Assembly: GCF_937958975.1 (NCBI RefSeq)
Contig: NZ_CALGRE010000052.1
Coordinates: 1-55,052, forward strand
Direction of reading: 5' to 3'
DNA length: 55,052 nucleotides
Source: an uncultured Eubacterium sp.
GTDB lineage: Bacteria > Bacillota > Clostridia > Lachnospirales > Lachnospiraceae
Below, one piece after another: positions 34,597 through 42,796 of the stretch. Each line of letters starts with the position of its first letter. Position 1 is the first letter of the stretch. Position numbers and translations under genes: made by a program. Under the pieces are notes generated by a model. It saw only the letters and a program-made list of their open reading frames with translations, made no database searches and had not been told where the DNA came from.

Positions 34597-36162
34597 CTAG
34601 TATCCTACTTTCTTATCAATAATCGTTCCATCTATTGCATTCACTGTAAGTATACTTTCCTCTTTATCTGTGTTTAACTTTGTTTTTTGTGAATAAGATT
34701 TTGTACCAATAAATTCCCATACAGGCACAAGCAATCCCGTATCAAAACTATTCGCCTCGCTAATTCTCATATATCTTAAAATAACCTGGTTTACTTTTAT
34801 GGTAATTTTCTCTTTTTCTTTTTGGTCTTGTGCATATGCAGTGACAACCATATTTTCAAATATTTTCTTGATTTGTTTAAAACTTTTTAGATTTGAATTT
34901 TCAACGACAGTTTCTGTAATCTCGTTTGGTGAATTATAATTAAAAGTGACGATTCCCTGATTATTAATGCAAAATTCAACACTTTCCCCAGACCACATTT
35001 TTTTTACAAAACTATTATTTTTTCTATCCTCAGAATATTTTGCACCACTCTCATTATTTACCAACACTCCATTAATGTTTCTTAAATATCTTAAAATCCA
35101 CACTTTTCGATATCCTGCCTTTTCTCCTTTTGGAGCAAAAGTCTCACAATAAAGTCCTTTATCGTCACACTGATAATCCCCAAGACCAACATTCTTTAAA
35201 AATTTTTCTGCAATATCCTTTGCCATTTCTTCTGTCAATGTATTTTCTTCATTCTTATATTGATAAAACTGATTTGGCATATCAAACCCAAGATCCTCCT
35301 GCCTCGGCTCTCTATCTGCCGGCCACAACCCGGCATTTGTATCCATACATCCTTCCTGTCCTTTAACAACTGCACCATAAATATCATTTTCTACAACATT
35401 TTTGCTGCGGAAAAATCTCAATACATTGCCATAATTTTCATTGTTCTGCACATACAAAGCAAGATGCTCTCCATCTTTTCCATCGGATACTCCATAATAA
35501 ATTTCTCCATTTTTATTTAAATCATATGCCCAACTATAAAACGTATTTTCTTTATCTCTGTTATATAAATCCTTTACTTTTTCTATTTTTCCATTCGATT
35601 TATATTGCTCCCATGATACATTATCCGGTGCACTTTTATATTCTTTTTCTAACTCTGAGAGAGACGCTCTGTACTCTTCTTCATATACTTCTGTATCCTC
35701 TCCTGTTTTATCTATTTCTGCATACCACGCTTTTAATTCCTGAATCTCTTTTTCAACTTCTTCCTTTGTCTTTATATTGGTTACACATCCATCATATAAA
35801 GTCTGTTGTATGTTTAATTCTTTTTTCACCTTATCAAGAAAATTCTGGTCAATTTTCTTTTGTTTAACCCTGACCACAGACATCTGTTTTTTCTTTGGAA
35901 TATCTACTTTTGCATTAGCCTCCACTGTAACCCCCAACTTATCATTTGAAAAATTATTCTTATAAGAAGTATATTTTTCTGCCATAATATCTGCCTGTTC
36001 TTTTTCATCTCCGGTTTTCTTTGCCTGTTCAATCATCTTGTCCAAATTCTTATTTTTTACTACTGCATCCTCCGGCGCCTTTTGACAGCCTGTAAAAATA
36101 ATAGTTGCTGCTACTCCCATTGCCGTTACTTTTCTAATCACATTTCTCCTTTTTAAACGCAT
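34597..36162 (-). CDS. Large lipoprotein, unknown function (possibly DUF6034-like)
   Basis: A 521-residue exported lipoprotein. A charged N-terminus and hydrophobic core end in a lipobox IFTGCQ with lipid-accepting Cys26. The mature part is highly charged, with a helical Glu/Lys stretch (about 100-190) and later mixed alpha/beta blocks. There are no catalytic motifs I recognise. The composition and GCQKAPED start resemble lipoproteins labelled DUF6034 in Lachnospiraceae, which is from memory and unverified. The ATG at 36162 has GGAGG 8 nt upstream; an upstream in-frame ATG at 36177 has none. Sits between the C39-like peptidase and the permeases. Confidence 0.75.
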   Translation of the reverse strand: MRLKRRNVIRKVTAMGVAATIIFTGCQKAPEDAVVKNKNLDKMIEQAKKTGDEKEQADIMAEKYTSYKNNFSNDKLGVTVEANAKVDIPKKKQMSVVRVKQKKIDQNFLDKVKKELNIQQTLYDGCVTNIKTKEEVEKEIQELKAWYAEIDKTGEDTEVYEEEYRASLSELEKEYKSAPDNVSWEQYKSNGKIEKVKDLYNRDKENTFYSWAYDLNKNGEIYYGVSDGKDGEHLALYVQNNENYGNVLRFFRSKNVVENDIYGAVVKGQEGCMDTNAGLWPADREPRQEDLGFDMPNQFYQYKNEENTLTEEMAKDIAEKFLKNVGLGDYQCDDKGLYCETFAPKGEKAGYRKVWILRYLRNINGVLVNNESGAKYSEDRKNNSFVKKMWSGESVEFCINNQGIVTFNYNSPNEITETVVENSNLKSFKQIKKIFENMVVTAYAQDQKEKEKITIKVNQVILRYMRISEANSFDTGLLVPVWEFIGTKSYSQKTKLNTDKEESILTVNAIDGTIIDKKVGY

Positions 36163-36219
36163 TACTTTATCCTCCATTTCAACATCCTTAAAACTTGTCT
36201 CTTACTCTTCTAATTTGTA

Positions 36220-37239
36220 CTAATAAATTACAACTGCCATTTTATGGTACTGTCTGTTTCTTTTTTGAATTACTTTCATAGAATACTCCCGGATTCCTTT
36301 TGCCGGATTCGCTATAATCAGCTTTTTTCTCTTTTTATTAAAACCAATGACCGTCATACAATGTTCATTAGATTTCCAATAATACATTTTTCCGTTAATT
36401 TTCCATTTACCTGTAACTTTTGGGCTTTTGTCTAAATCATATGTTGTCCATATACAAACAGGATACCCTTTGGCAACATATTTACATATCTTTGAAATAC
36501 TACTGCCGGTTACGTCATACGCCCTTAATTTGGTATTTTGTTTTTTCAAATAGCTATTTGCTGTTTTTGTAAGCCCTGGTGCATAAATCCCCAATCCTGA
36601 TTTTGAAAAAGGATTTCCAATAAAATAATTATAGAAATCTCCAGGAATCTCTCTTTTTTCCATATATTTAGATGCCATTGTCTCTTTACTTACCTCAAAC
36701 CCATGAAAATTTAAAACCATCGTTAATGCCGTCGCTTCACATCCTGTAGGCAAACTGGGGTACTGGCACAAATACTTTATGGGTAGCATAATTTTTTTAA
36801 TATTTACTTTTTTTGCCTTATATCTTTTCTGATAAACCTTTTTTCCATCTACTATTTTCCATGAAATAACCCGATAATATTTTTTACCGTTTTTCACCAA
36901 ACGATAAGACCGGTATTTATTTCCTTTCATTGTTTTAAAATATTTCCAATTTGCCTTTTTATGTTCTCTTATCTGTATTTCATACCCCTTCGCCTCAGTA
37001 TCTTTTTTCCAAGTAAGATAATTCACTCCCCGCTCTGTTTTTAAATAAACTTTGAATTTATTACTTTTCTTTAATATTTTTCGTTTATTCGTTGTACTTT
37101 TCACATTTACCTTATCTGCATTTACATCTTTGTTTATTTCCTCACCTTTCTCCGTTCCCAAAACTTCTGTTCTTCCTCCAAAAGCCAATAGCTCTCCAAA
37201 TATCAACAAACACAATATACCTTTACTTATATTTTTCAT
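36220..37239 (-). CDS. Exported C39-like cysteine peptidase
   Basis: A 339-residue protein with an N-terminal signal segment, a Lys-rich linker, and a fibronectin-III-like domain (about 60-140, KGYEIQIREHKKANWKYFK..YYRVISWK). It ends in a papain-like C39 domain. The nucleophile is in LPTGCEATALTMVLNF (C167), the His in SNEHCMTVIGF (H293), and the third residue in IIANPAKG is N311 where Asp is commoner. Unlike bacteriocin exporters the domain is not fused to an ABC transporter but secreted. The ATG at 37239 has AGGAG 7 nt upstream; the frame open to 37296 runs into a terminator hairpin. First gene of the ABC set. Confidence 0.85.
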   Translation of the reverse strand: MKNISKGILCLLIFGELLAFGGRTEVLGTEKGEEINKDVNADKVNVKSTTNKRKILKKSNKFKVYLKTERGVNYLTWKKDTEAKGYEIQIREHKKANWKYFKTMKGNKYRSYRLVKNGKKYYRVISWKIVDGKKVYQKRYKAKKVNIKKIMLPIKYLCQYPSLPTGCEATALTMVLNFHGFEVSKETMASKYMEKREIPGDFYNYFIGNPFSKSGLGIYAPGLTKTANSYLKKQNTKLRAYDVTGSSISKICKYVAKGYPVCIWTTYDLDKSPKVTGKWKINGKMYYWKSNEHCMTVIGFNKKRKKLIIANPAKGIREYSMKVIQKRNRQYHKMAVVIY

Positions 37240-37276
37240 TTGTCCACTCCTTGAATTTAACTCCTTGAAAAATTTT

Positions 37277-37333
37277 CTATATAAAAAGAAATCCATGTTA
37301 GAAATCCCTTACAGGAAATATCCTAACATGGAT
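37277..37333 (-). terminator. Terminator after the OmpR-type two-component genes
   Basis: ATCCATGTTAG (37291-37301) and CTAACATGGAT (37323-37333), perfect 11-bp arms, followed on the minus strand by TTTCTTTTTATATAG. It separates the kinase from the C39/ABC operon, which therefore needs its own promoter or partial read-through. Confidence 0.8.
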
Positions 37334-37352
37334 AGATTCAACAAGTATTCGT

Positions 37353-37373
37353 CAAATTGTAAACAAATTGTAA
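37353..37373 (-). promoter_or_regulatory. 10-bp direct repeats at 11-bp period, probable OmpR-type box
   Basis: Minus strand TTACAATTTG, T, TTACAATTTG, both copies exact. Tandem hexamers with 5-bp spacers (TTACAA-N5-TTACAA) are the usual site of OmpR/PhoB-type regulators, and the response regulator encoded 1.5 kb upstream is of that type. It lies 15 bp after the kinase stop codon and about 115 bp before the C39 peptidase gene. Confidence 0.65.
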
Positions 37374-37388
37374 TTTGTTATACTCCTT

Positions 37389-38831
37389 CTATTCCGGAAA
37401 TTTCAGAATGAATCTGCTTCCCTCTCCCAGTTCACTAACTATAGACATCTTTATATTATGTTTTTCTAAAATCAATGAAACCAGAGCAAGACCCAAACCT
37501 GCACCTCCATTTTTTCTACTGCGAGATTTATCAACCATATAAAATGGTTCTAAAATTTTATTCTGCTCATCCTTTGGAATCCCTCTTCCAAAATCCTGCA
37601 CTTCAATACATCGGTCAGTTGCACGCAATACAATTTTTGCGCCTTCTTCACTTGCCTTTACCGCATTATCTAAGAGATTGATAAGCACATCTGTCATCAA
37701 ATCAAAATCAACAATAAAATATTCTCCCTGCTCCACAATTTGGAGAGCAATTTTTTTATTTTTTAAAATCATCTCACAGGACATTGCCGCTGATGAAAAT
37801 AGTTTCTTTATTGCCACCTCTTCCAATTCTAATTCCGCATTTTGTCCCAATTCCAGCAGATTCGTCATTTTTCTTGACAACCGTTCCAAACGCCTGCATT
37901 GTTCTATAATATAAGTCAATGCTTCCTCTCTATCTTCATCACTAATCCTGGCACTCAACAATGTTTGAGCATAACCTGAAATTGCCGTCATTGGTGTTTT
38001 TAATTCATGCGTTAAATCTCCCATAAATATAGTTTTTCTCTGTTCAGACTCCCGAAGCCGATTGGTTCGAACTTCAACTGCCTCTGCCATTTTATTAAAA
38101 TTCTCTCCCAGCTGACCAACCTCATCTTTTCTATTCACCACAATCCTCTGGTGATAGAACCCTTCTGCAATATTTTTTGCATTCTCATTCAGCTCCTGCA
38201 ATGGTCTTAATTCTTTTTTTAATATCAAGCGAAGAATCAAAACTGCCATGAAAAGAATAAAAAATGTAATACCAATCATTAAAGTCATTAATTTCAGCAT
38301 TTTTTCCTGTACATAAGTTACATCATGTATTTTGTATAATAGCATTGCATCATCAATAACCACTCGGAATATTGTATAATTACGCCCTTCATAATGCAGA
38401 CTACTGTAGAGTATACCGGGATTATCCTGTACATTTTTCCTATCGTTAAGAGAAATCTCTTTATAATCTAATATTGTTAGCTTTTCAAAAGAGAAAATTG
38501 TATTATTAAAGACTTCATTCACATCTTTTTGAGTTAATCCTTTCTCTCCAATATATTTCTCCGGATATTTTAACGTGTAGCAGACATTATAATTATCTCC
38601 ATACATCTTAAAAATATAGTTTAAACTCACAAGATTATTATAAGTAATCTGCCGTTTTTCCATATCTGTCTTCACTTTATCCGTTACTTCCATACTTTCC
38701 TGGTACGCTTTAATAAATGCTTCTTCTCTAAGGCTTCGGTACATAAAAATTCCAATTATTATTACACAGAGCAATGCAGATAATAAGACCGTTATACTAC
38801 TAATCCATATGATTCTTGTCCTTAATTTCAC
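37389..38831 (-). CDS. HAMP-containing sensor histidine kinase
   Basis: A 480-residue kinase. Transmembrane segments at 8-30 and 180-203 enclose an outside sensor domain of about 150 residues. HAMP follows (about 200-255), then the H box MGDLTHELKTPMTAISGYAQT (H275), the N box DVLINLLDNAVKAS, G1 DFGRGIP and G2 GGAGLGLAL. All motifs for phosphotransfer are intact. Starts 1 bp after the response-regulator stop, so the pair is translationally coupled. Stimulus unknown; the neighbouring transporter set suggests an envelope or peptide signal. Confidence 0.93.
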   Translation of the reverse strand: MKLRTRIIWISSITVLLSALLCVIIIGIFMYRSLREEAFIKAYQESMEVTDKVKTDMEKRQITYNNLVSLNYIFKMYGDNYNVCYTLKYPEKYIGEKGLTQKDVNEVFNNTIFSFEKLTILDYKEISLNDRKNVQDNPGILYSSLHYEGRNYTIFRVVIDDAMLLYKIHDVTYVQEKMLKLMTLMIGITFFILFMAVLILRLILKKELRPLQELNENAKNIAEGFYHQRIVVNRKDEVGQLGENFNKMAEAVEVRTNRLRESEQRKTIFMGDLTHELKTPMTAISGYAQTLLSARISDEDREEALTYIIEQCRRLERLSRKMTNLLELGQNAELELEEVAIKKLFSSAAMSCEMILKNKKIALQIVEQGEYFIVDFDLMTDVLINLLDNAVKASEEGAKIVLRATDRCIEVQDFGRGIPKDEQNKILEPFYMVDKSRSRKNGGAGLGLALVSLILEKHNIKMSIVSELGEGSRFILKFPE

Positions 38832-38832
38832 A

Positions 38833-39495
38833 TTATTCCTCCAGACGATAACCCATTTTGGAAATCGTTTTAATATGTTCTCCCAAGCCTAATTTCTTTC
38901 GAATCTGTCCAATATGAACATCTACGGTCCTAGTCTCTCCAATATAATCATACCCCCATACCAGACTCAAAAGTTTTTCTCTGGAAATTGCTATGTTTTT
39001 ATTCTTCACAAGAACTGTTAGCAACTCAAATTCTTTGGGTTTTAATAATATCTCTTTTCCTTTTTTTCTCACTGTATGTTCTTCGATATTAATTTCCAAA
39101 TCCCAAATTTTCAATATATTTTCCAGCTTGTTTGAGCGTTCTAAAACTTTTTCAATTCGAACCATCAATTCTAATACCTCGAAAGGCTTAACAATATAGT
39201 CATCTGCTCCGCCTTTTAGTCCACGAATTTTTGATTCTAAATCATCTTTTGCAGTCAAAAATATCACTGGGATTCCATATTGTTTCACGATGTCAAATAA
39301 TTGAAAACCATCTATTCCCGGCAACATCACATCCAGTAATATCAAATCATATGTATGATTCATCTGAATTTCCTCTGCCGCTTTGATTCCATCCATGAAA
39401 ATTTTTGTATCGTATCCCGCCACCTTCAAATTCATGGCTATCATTTTAGCAATAGCTTCTTCATCTTCCACAATCAAAATTTTGTTCTTTAACAT
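38833..39495 (-). CDS. OmpR/PhoB-family response regulator
   Basis: A 220-residue regulator: receiver with acidic pair VEDEE, phospho-acceptor D55 (LILLDVMLPGIDGF), Thr in FLTAKD and Lys in DDYIVKPF. A winged helix (about 125-220) follows: LKPKEFELLTVLVKNKNIAISREKLLSLVWGYD and TVDVHIGQIRKKLG. First gene of the pair, with its own good promoter. The direct-repeat box before the C39/ABC operon suits this class of DNA-binding domain. Confidence 0.95.
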   Translation of the reverse strand: MLKNKILIVEDEEAIAKMIAMNLKVAGYDTKIFMDGIKAAEEIQMNHTYDLILLDVMLPGIDGFQLFDIVKQYGIPVIFLTAKDDLESKIRGLKGGADDYIVKPFEVLELMVRIEKVLERSNKLENILKIWDLEINIEEHTVRKKGKEILLKPKEFELLTVLVKNKNIAISREKLLSLVWGYDYIGETRTVDVHIGQIRKKLGLGEHIKTISKMGYRLEE

Positions 39496-39523
39496 CTTTT
39501 TTCCTTTAAAAAATTTTTATTTT

Positions 39524-39552
39524 ATTATAACATCGACCTATTATATATTCAA
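39524..39552 (-). promoter_or_regulatory. Promoter of the OmpR-type two-component genes
   Basis: TTGAAT (39552-39547), 17 bp, TATAAT (39529-39524) on the minus strand, about 30 bp before the response-regulator start. Confidence 0.7.
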
Positions 39553-39588
39553 ACCAGAGGAAAATCAAATATTACTTAAATGCCATCA

Positions 39589-39617
39589 TTGTTACTTTCA
39601 TGAAAAAATGTTATAAT
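39589..39617 (+). promoter_or_regulatory. Promoter of the yihY-like gene
   Basis: TTGTTA, 17 bp, TATAAT on the plus strand, about 60 bp before the start codon. Confidence 0.65.
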
Positions 39618-39678
39618 CCCTACATATAATTTTACATAAATGGAAAAATTATTATAAGAGTGAAAAGCAGGTATCTTT

Positions 39679-40536
39679 ATGAAAATAAGAGTGAAATATT
39701 TTGTTCAATTTATTTATAGATTTTTTGATAGAATGGGGCAGGACAGAGTTGGTATTTATACAGCTCAGGCTTCATTCTTCATTATTTTATCTATATTTCC
39801 TTTTTTATTACTTTTTTTGAATGTAATTGGAATGACCAACATAAACGAAAGCTCTATTGTTCATATGATAAACTATTATGCACCAGACATTGTAAGACCA
39901 CTTCTTGTACAAATTATCAATGAATTGTATACCCATGTATCTGGAACAGCAATATCTATCGCTGCTATTGTTGCCATCTGGTCCGCATCTAAAGGTGTTC
40001 TATCCGTTATGTTCGGTTTATATGAAATCAGTAAAATTCATAGAAGAAGGAATTATTTTATTTCCCGTTTTATTTCTATGATATATACACTCCTTTTTTT
40101 AATCACAATTATCGTTACCATGGTGTTACTTGTATTTGGTAATAGAATTTTTAATATATTAATTTCACTTTTACCTGCACTGTCAGACATCACTATTTTA
40201 TCTTTAATATTAAGATATTTAATATCTTTTGTAATTTTATCAACCTTCTTTTTGATTATTTACAGAATTGCAAATATCAAACTCGCAACTGTGAAAAAAT
40301 GCCTTCCGGGTGCTCTTTTTTCAGCACTGGGATGGATGATTTTTTCATATGTTTTCTCCATTTATATTGATAATTTTTCAAACATGTCATATATGTATGG
40401 CAGTCTGACTGCTGTTATTATTATGATGCTTTGGATATACTTTTGTATCTATATACTGTTCATGGGGGCTGAAATTAATAAATTTCTTCATCCCGAAACA
40501 GAAGCTCTCTATATTGCGGAACGCCGGGACATCTAA
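39679..40536 (+). CDS. YihY/virulence factor BrkB-family membrane protein
   Basis: A 285-residue protein with six transmembrane segments and the UPF0761/YihY hallmarks: an N-terminal RVGIYTAQASFFIILSIFPFL, SIAAIVAIWSASKGVLSVMFGLYEI, GALFSALGWMIFSYVFSIYI and a C-terminal SMLWIYFCIYILFMGAEINKF-type helix (MMLWIYFCIYILFMGAEINK). Once called RNase BN in error; the function is unknown, with links to envelope transport. AGCAGG precedes the ATG. Alone on the plus strand, convergent with the GyrI-like gene 18 bp away. Confidence 0.92.
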   Translation: MKIRVKYFVQFIYRFFDRMGQDRVGIYTAQASFFIILSIFPFLLLFLNVIGMTNINESSIVHMINYYAPDIVRPLLVQIINELYTHVSGTAISIAAIVAIWSASKGVLSVMFGLYEISKIHRRRNYFISRFISMIYTLLFLITIIVTMVLLVFGNRIFNILISLLPALSDITILSLILRYLISFVILSTFFLIIYRIANIKLATVKKCLPGALFSALGWMIFSYVFSIYIDNFSNMSYMYGSLTAVIIMMLWIYFCIYILFMGAEINKFLHPETEALYIAERRDI

Positions 40537-40554
40537 TTCCTTTTTTACAATTAT

Positions 40555-41178
40555 TCATTTTGCTATCTTTGTAACTTTGTATCTCAAGATTGTTTTTAAA
40601 TTGGCTTTTTTTGTACGGTTGGCATTATTCAAATAAATTTCACGATGCTCTTTTCCCATACGCTTATAACCGTGTTCCATACAATATCTATCCATAATCT
40701 CAAACGATGCAGGCTCATCATCAAACGCTCCTTTATGCAATACTTGAATACACCTGCCATCGCAGAGTGTTTCAAAAGAAACATCTATGAGATACGGATT
40801 GTCTTTCTTGCTCTTAACATCCTCTAATGCATTATCAAACATCTCTCTGGTAATAAAATCCGGTTGCCGTATCATGATACGGTACTGCAATTCTTCTTTT
40901 ACCAAATATTCTTTTTCAGAAGCCATGCTCCATATTCCCTCTAAAGGATATACAGTATAATCTGTTATTTTGTTGCTTTTTTCGGCAAGCACTTTATATG
41001 CCATTTTAATTTTATAAGCTATCAAAAACAGAGCAGCAACCTTATCTGAAAAAATTTCATCATTAGGATTTCCACTGCCAGAAAGAATGATATATTTCCA
41101 GGCAGGAATATCAATCACGCAAGGTTTTATTTTTGCACCATATATTTCTTTCTCCTGCTTTTTCCATTCATGTTTCAT
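40555..41178 (-). CDS. GyrI-like small-molecule-binding protein
   Basis: A 207-residue protein of the stand-alone GyrI-like (SOUL/BmrR ligand-domain fold) group. The N-terminal WKKQEKEIYGAKIKPCVIDIPAWKYIILSGSGNPND and the later PLEGIWSMASEKEYLVKEELQYRIMIRQPDF and HKGAFDDEPASFEIMDRYC are typical. Such proteins bind small hydrophobic ligands. The ATG at 41178 is favoured by GAGGA 6 nt upstream; the frame is open to 41199. A dyad operator lies just upstream and is repeated before the neighbouring broken WYL regulator, so the gene is probably that regulator's target. Confidence 0.85.
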   Translation of the reverse strand: MKHEWKKQEKEIYGAKIKPCVIDIPAWKYIILSGSGNPNDEIFSDKVAALFLIAYKIKMAYKVLAEKSNKITDYTVYPLEGIWSMASEKEYLVKEELQYRIMIRQPDFITREMFDNALEDVKSKKDNPYLIDVSFETLCDGRCIQVLHKGAFDDEPASFEIMDRYCMEHGYKRMGKEHREIYLNNANRTKKANLKTILRYKVTKIAK

Positions 41179-41233
41179 TTTCATTCCTCGCTTTCTCAAA
41201 TAGAATTTACAGGAGAATTATATCACATATATA

Positions 41234-41250
41234 CTGACACCCTATGTCAG
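41234..41250. promoter_or_regulatory. Dyad operator before the GyrI-like gene
   Basis: CTGACA-CCCTA-TGTCAG, perfect 6-bp arms, 56 bp before the GyrI-like start and overlapping the stop codon of the WYL remnant. Almost identical to the site at 41937-41951. A minus-strand TATAAT follows about 20 bp downstream. Confidence 0.7.
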
Positions 41251-41896
41251 GATTTATATTTCTCATAGATTTTCTTTGCCTGTTCTGCCACAATGTCTTT
41301 CAGATATGCAGGCTCTATAATATCTACTTGTGTTCCAAATGACAATAAATACCCTATTAGCCATTCATCTTCTGGCATTTCAACAGATACAATTAAATCT
41401 CCATTTTCTTTTTTGCTTACCCTCGTATTGTCATTACTCCGCAGGAATTTGCATAAATTATTTTTACACATCTTTGATGAATTATCGCTGATTTTAGAAA
41501 ATCAAATTTCTCATTGTCAGTTCCCTTGTTGCCCCATCTGGAAAAATCTACTTCAAGCCAATTTTCCGAACTAATATTAAATATCGCAGAAAGTTTTTGC
41601 AATGTTTGATTGTTGCCAATATTGTTCGTAGAATTGATACTTTGTAAGGCCGTTAGAATTTCCTGCTTTTCTTCTTCTGACAGCACTGCCTTATCTAAAA
41701 CAAAATCATTCATTAGATGAATGCCGCCGTTTCGCCCTGCTTCTGCATAAATAGGAACACCCGCACCACTTAGAGCGTCAATATCCCTGTAAATCGTCCT
41801 TACAGATACTTCAAATTTTTCTGCTAATTCTGGAGCAGTAGCCTGTCCTTTATCAAGTAAATGATACACAATCCTAAATAATCTGCTTTCCTGCAT
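41247..41896 (-). pseudogene. WYL/YafY-type transcriptional regulator broken by internal deletion
   Basis: The N-terminal reading frame (41896-41417) encodes a DeoR-like helix-turn-helix (LAEKFEVSVRTIYRDIDALSGAGVPIYAEAGRNGGI) and runs to the first strand of the WYL domain (KIIYANSCG), then goes out of frame. The C-terminal part resumes in another frame (about 41430-41247) with the family's end: VEMPEDEWLIGYLLSFGTQVDIIEPAYLKDIVAEQAKKIYEKY. Together they span 650 bp, whereas intact members need about 900 bp, so roughly 250 bp including most of the WYL domain are missing and the frame is shifted. The truncated 159-residue HTH protein could still bind DNA but could not sense a ligand. Its own promoter region carries the dyad operator. 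Confidence 0.85.
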
Positions 41897-41936
41897 TGCT
41901 AGTTTCTCCTCTGATAATAGAATACCATCAAATTCC

Positions 41937-41951
41937 TGACACTATATGTCA
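41937..41951. promoter_or_regulatory. Dyad operator before the WYL regulator
   Basis: TGACA-CTATA-TGTCA, overlapping a minus-strand TTGACA -35 box about 50 bp before the regulator start. Shares CTGACAC-N-N-TATGTCA with the site at 41234-41250, which fits autoregulation plus control of the GyrI-like gene. The rest of the 244-bp gap to the GNAT gene shows nothing I can name. Confidence 0.7.
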
Positions 41952-42140
41952 ACATTTATTGTAATCATTTTTTTACTCGTTATCAACTGAGTAGGCATAA
42001 ATAAATTTTATTTCACCCCAAAGCAAGGATAAATAGGGAATACTTTTCTATTCTGTACCGCCTATATCTTTGACACTTTTCAAAGCTAATAAGAGAGCAA
42101 TGTATCAGCAGGCTGTATACATATACTATCTTATTGAAAT

Positions 42141-42602
42141 TTATCTATCTAATCTCATATATAAAAGAGGATATGGATTGCCTTGTTCATCACACTCCGT
42201 TCTTTTATAAACTTTAAATCCTATATGTTCATAAAAACCTTTTGCAAGAGGATTTTGCTCATTAACTGCTAAATCATTAACTGAATGTTTTTCTATTCCA
42301 TATTTAAGCAATTTTTTTCCTAATCCTTTTCCCCTTTCTTCATGAGAGATAAAGAGCATTTCAAGATGTTGCTCGACAATCCCCATAAAACCAACAGGAA
42401 TTTCATTTTTGTTTTCTATGATGATTAAACAAGGTATTTCTTTTAATGCTTGTGGTACATACTTCTTAATGTCTTCTATTTCATCCTCCGATAGAAAGAG
42501 ATGTGTTGCTTTTACAGAACTTTCCCACACATTTAATAATTGCTCTATCAAGAATGCAGTTCTATCTTTTACCTCTATAATTTTCAAATTCTTATCCTCC
42601 AC
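42141..42602 (-). CDS. GNAT-family N-acetyltransferase (YjaB-like)
   Basis: A 153-residue acetyl-CoA-dependent acetyltransferase. Motif A is MLFISHEERGKGLGKKLLKYGIEKH, with the R-G-K-G-L-G pyrophosphate loop, and motif B FYEHIGFKVYKRTECDEQGNPYPLLYM. The pattern WESSVKATHLFLSEDEIE, NEQNPLAKGFY and the PYPLLYMRL ending closely resemble E. coli YjaB as I recall it. Substrate unknown. It stands alone between the WYL remnant and the SpoIID gene. Confidence 0.9.
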   Translation of the reverse strand: MEDKNLKIIEVKDRTAFLIEQLLNVWESSVKATHLFLSEDEIEDIKKYVPQALKEIPCLIIIENKNEIPVGFMGIVEQHLEMLFISHEERGKGLGKKLLKYGIEKHSVNDLAVNEQNPLAKGFYEHIGFKVYKRTECDEQGNPYPLLYMRLDR

Positions 42603-42680
42603 AAACTCCTATCTTTATCTTACAACAACATTAACAATATACCACTCCATTGAATATAATTCCACATAGTGTTTAAACGA

Positions 42681-42710
42681 AATGCAGAGCTTTTTATTAC
42701 CCTGCACTTC
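42681..42710 (-). terminator. Weak hairpin between spoIID-like and GNAT genes
   Basis: On the minus strand AAGTGCAGGG, 10 nt, CTCTGCATTT, imperfect arms, followed by TCGTTT. A second candidate terminator after the SpoIID gene. Confidence 0.4.
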
Positions 42711-42796
42711 ATTACACCTATGCTATTGCCGACAAGCCATCTGCTTATCTTTACCGTATATATTCCTCATTGTATGGAATGTTCGTCTAATTTATA

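Noticed and set aside
37240..37296. Upstream start for the C39-like peptidase
   Set aside because: The extension runs into the T tract of the kinase terminator and has no ribosome binding site; the ATG at 37239 has AGGAG.
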